From Erodium maritimum (Eukaryota > Streptophyta > Magnoliopsida > Geraniales > Geraniaceae): a stretch of DNA of 64,000 nucleotides. Under the pieces are notes generated by a model. It searched no databases and was not told the origin of the DNA. It saw nothing but the letters and a program-made list of their open reading frames with translations. A program made the position numbers and the translations under genes. The stretch covers positions 28,316,956-28,380,955 of the forward strand of contig OY997594.1 in the NCBI GenBank assembly GCA_963921825.1, written 5' to 3'. This document shows, one piece after another, positions 60,064 to 64,000 of the stretch (position 1 is its first letter; every line of letters starts with the position of its first letter).

Positions 60064-63000
60064 AGGAATTTCGTCCACGAAATTTAAAACAGACGTACCT
60101 CAGGAGTCGAACAGATCGGGGTACTTCGCGCGAACCTCGTCCTCGCGCTCCCAAGTCGACTCAGCCCCGTGGTGCCTCCAATGCACCCGTACCAGGGGGA
60201 TAACCTTGCCACGCAAGACCTGCTCCCGTGTGTCCATGATTCGAACCGGCTGCTCCTCATAGGAGACATCGTCAGCCACATTGATATCTGCCCACTCAAT
60301 GACGTGGGAGGGGTCCGCATTGTACTGCCGCAATTGGGACACGTGGAAGACATTATGAAATCTCCCAAGTTGCGGTGGTAATGCCAGACGATAGGCCACT
60401 GCTCCCACTCTGCTCAAGATCTCGAAAGGGCCAATGTACCGCAGGGCTAACTTGCCCCTGCTGCGTCTGAACCATACCAGTCCCTTCCTCGGGCTCATCT
60501 TCAGGAACACGTGGTCACCGACTGCGAACTCAAGAGGTCAACGCCGTCTGTCGGCGTAGCTCTTCTGTCTACTCTGTGCGGTCTTCAACCGCTCGCGTAT
60601 CAGCCCGACCTTCTCTGTCGTCTCTCGGACAAGATCCGGCCCCATCAGACTCTTGTCCCCTACCTTTGCCCAGTAAACTGGCGACCGACACGGCCTACCA
60701 TACAACGCTTCGAACGATGCCATCCCAATACTGGCCTGGAAGTTGTTGTTGTATGCGAACTCGACCAATGGCATGTGGGTTTCCCATGATCCCCTGAAGT
60801 CCAACACACATGCCCGCAACATGTCTTCCAAGATCTGAATAGTGCGCTCAGACTGACCGTCTGTCTGGGGATGGTGTGCTGTACTGAGTAGAACCTCGGT
60901 CCCCAACGCGGTCTGCAGACTCGGCCAAAATCTGGACGTGAAACGAGGATCCCTGTTAGACACTATCGACACAGGGACCCCATGGAGACGCACTATCTCC
61001 TGAATGTATAGGTTGCTCAACTTGTCGACCGGATCAATCATCCTCATAGCCAGGAAATGGGCCGACTTTGTCAACCGATCGACTACTACCCATACAGCGT
61101 CGTGTCCCTTCGGCGATCTTGGCAGTCCACTCACGAATTCCATCGTGATATGCTCCCACTTCCACTGGGCAATCGGTAGTGGCTGCAATAATCCGGCGGG
61201 ACGCTGATGTTCGGCCTTCACCTGTTGGCAGACGAGACACCTCGACACAAATTCCGCGACCGCTCTCCGCATCCTGCTCCACCAGAAGTGCCGCCTGATG
61301 TCACCGTACATCTTGGTGCCACCCGGGTGCACTGTAAGACGCGAATGATGTGACTCTCGCAACACGTTGTCTCTACAGTTGCCCGGCACGAATAACCCTC
61401 CTCGATATCGTAATCTCCTATCAGCATTGAGTTCCCAGCCTACCACCTCGTCACTGCTGACGACCCTCTCTCGGATCTCTGACGTCTCGACGTCCTCCGA
61501 CTGTGCCTCTAACACTCGGGCAAGTAGTGAGGGTTGAGCCACCAATGAGCACATGGCCACGCCACCAGTAATCTCCTCTAGCTCAATCCCGAACGTGCTC
61601 AGTTCCCCCATCATGTCCCACTCTCGGACTGATATGCTAGCAAGACTCGGAACCGACTTCCTACTCAGGGCGTCGGCGACCACGTTCGCCATACCCGGAT
61701 GGTAGTGTAGCTCAAAGTCGTACTCCTCAAGTAGCTCCATCCATCGCCGCTGGCGCATGTTCATGTCTTGTTGGGAAAAGATGTACTTGAGGCTCTTGTG
61801 ATCCGAGAACACCTGAAATCTCTCGCCATACAGATAATACCGCCAGCCCTTTAGCGTGAACACGACTGCTGCTAGCTCCAAGTCATGGGTAGGATAGTTG
61901 CGCTCGTGTGTCTTCAACTGCCTGGAGCCATAAGCAACAACTCTACCCAACTGCATCAGTACACAGCCCAGTCCTTCCCCGGACGCATCACAATAGACCT
62001 CATACCCGACCCCTCGCTCTGGCACTATTAATACTGGAGCGGTAGTCAGACGAGTCTTCAATTCCGTGAACGCACGTTCACAATCCTCTGTCCACACAAA
62101 CCCGACTCCCTTGCGCGTCAACAGAGTCATAGGCGCGGCTAGTCGCGCAAAGTCCTGGACAAATCGTCGATAATAGCCTGCCAACCCCAGAAAGCTGCGG
62201 CTCTCCAAGACACTCTTGGGCCGCGCCCACTTCGAAACCGCGTCGATCTTCGCAGGATCGACCAGTATACCGTCACGGGATACAATGTGACCGAGGAATT
62301 TCACCTCAGCGAGCCAAAACTCGCACTTCTCCAGGTTGGCATATAGCTGATGCGTGCGCAGCAGGGTCAGAACAGCCCTCAGATGTCCCTCATGTGCCGC
62401 CTCGTTCTGCGAGTAGATCAAGATGTCGTCTACGAAGACCACCACAAACTGATCTAAGAACGGCCGGAATATACTGTCCATCAGATCCATGAATGTTGCA
62501 GGTGCGTTCGTCAGTCCAAACGACATCACCAAGAACTCGTAATGCCCATAGCGTGTCCGGAATGTAGGTCGATCTTCGAGAAACAGGTTGACCCTCTCAA
62601 CTGGTCGAACAAGTCATCAATCCTCGGCATCGGGTATCGGTTCTTCACCGTAACCCGGTTCAGCTTCCGGTAATCTATACATATCCGAAGCTCTCCACTC
62701 TTCTTCTTCACGAAGAGTGCTGGTGCTCCCCACGGCGATACGCTCGGACGGATAAATCCCTTCTCCTGAAGCTCCTCGAGCTGACGCTTCAGCTCGGTCA
62801 ACTCGGCCGGCGCAAACCTTTAAGGCGCCATCGATATCGCTGTCGTTCCCGGTACCAGTTCAATCCCGAACTCCACCTCACGAACTGGTGGCAACCCGCT
62901 CAACTCCTCAAGAAAGACCTCGGGAAACTCGCACACCACTCGCGGTAACTCTCGGCTCTGCACATCCGATACTTCCTCCACTGCGGACAATGCCGACAGG

Positions 63001-63893
63001 AGAACCCCGCTCTTACTACCCAGCACACACGACACCTTCGTGTTGCCTGCTGACACGGTCACTCGTCGCCTATAGCAGTCGATATTGGCTCGGAACTTCG
63101 CCAGCCAATCCATTCCCAAGATCATGTCAAAGGTCGTCATCCCCAACACGAGAAGGTCACTAGGGCAAGGACAGTCTGCGACTCTAATTTTGCAGGCACG
63201 ACAGACCCTAGTCAACAACACATCACACCCAACTGGGGTGTCCAGGCACAGGGGTGGACTCAACGGCTCTAGAATCAGCCCCAACCTCTCAGCACAACTC
63301 GACGAAATAAACGAGTGCGACACCCCAATATCAAATAAGAATAACGCCCACAAATGATACAATAAACACGTACCCTGAATGGTCTCACGGTAGGTAGTGG
63401 ATCCTGTGGCCCGAGAGTCGGTAACTGCGTACACTCTTCCTTGCGACGCCTGCTGCCTCTAACCCGACGCACCGACTGCTGGATATCCAGACCTCTGCTG
63501 CTGTCTCGGAAGTGGAGCGCTCGTGGACGGCTGCGAGAACCTAGACGGCTGACTCTGATGCGGGCGACCCATGGGTGACTGCACTATATGCGACTGTTGC
63601 GGTCGATATGCTGACGTTGCCCCAATCGGCTCACGGCACCTCATAACAGTGTGCCCAAACCGGCCGCACCAGAAACACCTGAACTCTTCGGCCCTCGGCC
63701 CCGTGCCCTGGCCTGTCCGGCTGATCACTGGTAGCGCCGCAGGCCCTCCTCCCATCGGACACTCTCGATGCATATGGCCTGGCTGCCCACAGGTAAAGCA
63801 TATCGGCTCCCTCTCTGAAGCGACTGGCCCCACTGACGCCACCGACCCCATCTGTCTTTCTCCGCCTTGCTGAGCCTGTGGCCGAAAGAACCC

Positions 63894-64000
63894 TGTAATA
63901 ACCACTCCCGTTCAACGCCAGTCAAATCTGCGAAAAACGGGAAAATTTAAAATTTTTGGACAGACGCTTAAATGAACATAAATTTGACCCCGAGGGTCAT
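63894..64000 (+). repeat. LTR start of a second element of the same family, opposite direction
   Basis: Plus strand TGTAATAACCACTCCC and onward matches the minus-strand start of LTR 4 over all 107 bases, with about ten differences counted by eye. It lies directly after gag-coding text of the element at 57-63.9 kb, so a second copy appears to have inserted there. The rest is outside the window. Confidence 0.75.

Larger units (their letters stand above)
57092..63893 (-). mobile_element. Ty3/gypsy chromovirus fossil with its 3' LTR
   Basis: Minus-strand order from 63893 downwards: gag end with two CCHC knuckles (CFTCGQPGHMHREC and CFWCGRFGHTVMRC, 63640-63810); aspartic protease region (62850-63330); reverse transcriptase (about 62000-62800, with FVDDILIYS near 62425); RNase H (61690-62050, [11 protein letters not shown]); integrase zinc finger (61220-61345, [11 protein letters not shown]) and core (60660-61100); a chromodomain-like end (60105-60260). 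A polypurine tract (60049-60063) and the 3' LTR follow. The layout is that of plant chromoviruses. It is broken, with a small number of breaks, and its 5' side is cut by another LTR at 63894, so it cannot be whole within this window. Confidence 0.85.

Noticed and set aside
1-64000. A new multi-gene biochemical or defence system
   Set aside because: Apart from NPY5 and HLS1, every coding trace that I could recognise belongs to transposons; no unexplained cluster of intact genes is present.

Overview
The window reads as nuclear DNA of a flowering plant, most likely a eudicot. It has two spliced host genes with clear Arabidopsis counterparts, AT-rich spacers, and dense layers of plant transposons. 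No bacterial or organellar signature was seen.

Host genes. NPY5, an NPH3/BTB protein of the NAKED PINS IN YUC family, runs on the plus strand (coding exons 5915-8567, four exons). HLS1 (HOOKLESS1, a GNAT-type acetyltransferase-like protein) runs on the minus strand (29778-31181, three exons). From memory, the Arabidopsis counterparts carry consecutive locus numbers (At4g37590 and At4g37580), so this looks like an ancestral gene pair kept in place. Here the two genes converge and are separated by about 21 kb of transposon debris. Both act in auxin-linked shaping of young organs: NPY5 with PINOID-type kinases in organ formation, HLS1 in the apical hook.

Layout. 1-1944: end of a PIF/Harbinger element with two decayed Myb-like ORF1 genes. 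1963-3024: a short Harbinger-like element with a foldback MITE inside. 3-9 kb: NPY5 with its long leader. 9-10.3 kb: a LINE ORF1 remnant. 10.3-15.3 kb: a Harbinger element whose ORF1 is split by a solo LTR and whose upstream part carries a 498-bp foldback MITE. 15.3-19.8 kb: a LINE ORF2 remnant split by a 3.57-kb solo LTR. 21-28.5 kb: LINE derivatives, a MITE and a third solo LTR. 29.8-31.2 kb: HLS1. 32.5-53.6 kb: a field of LINE derivatives, most carrying an ORF1-like region and a 3' tail but no reverse transcriptase, several with clear target-site duplications, plus a Ty1/copia fossil that hosts a MITE. 54.7-57.1 kb: MITE arm and an unclassified inverted-repeat segment. 57.1-63.9 kb: a broken Ty3/gypsy chromovirus on the minus strand, its gag end cut by the LTR of a second element of the same family in the opposite direction.

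Most notable patterns: the conserved NPY5-HLS1 pair with a GC-AG intron in NPY5; a population of short LINE derivatives that appear to have moved as complete units; and one LTR family whose four copies share a small palindrome 277-300 bp from the LTR end and each carry a minisatellite of their own. I found no gene cluster that amounts to a new biochemical system.
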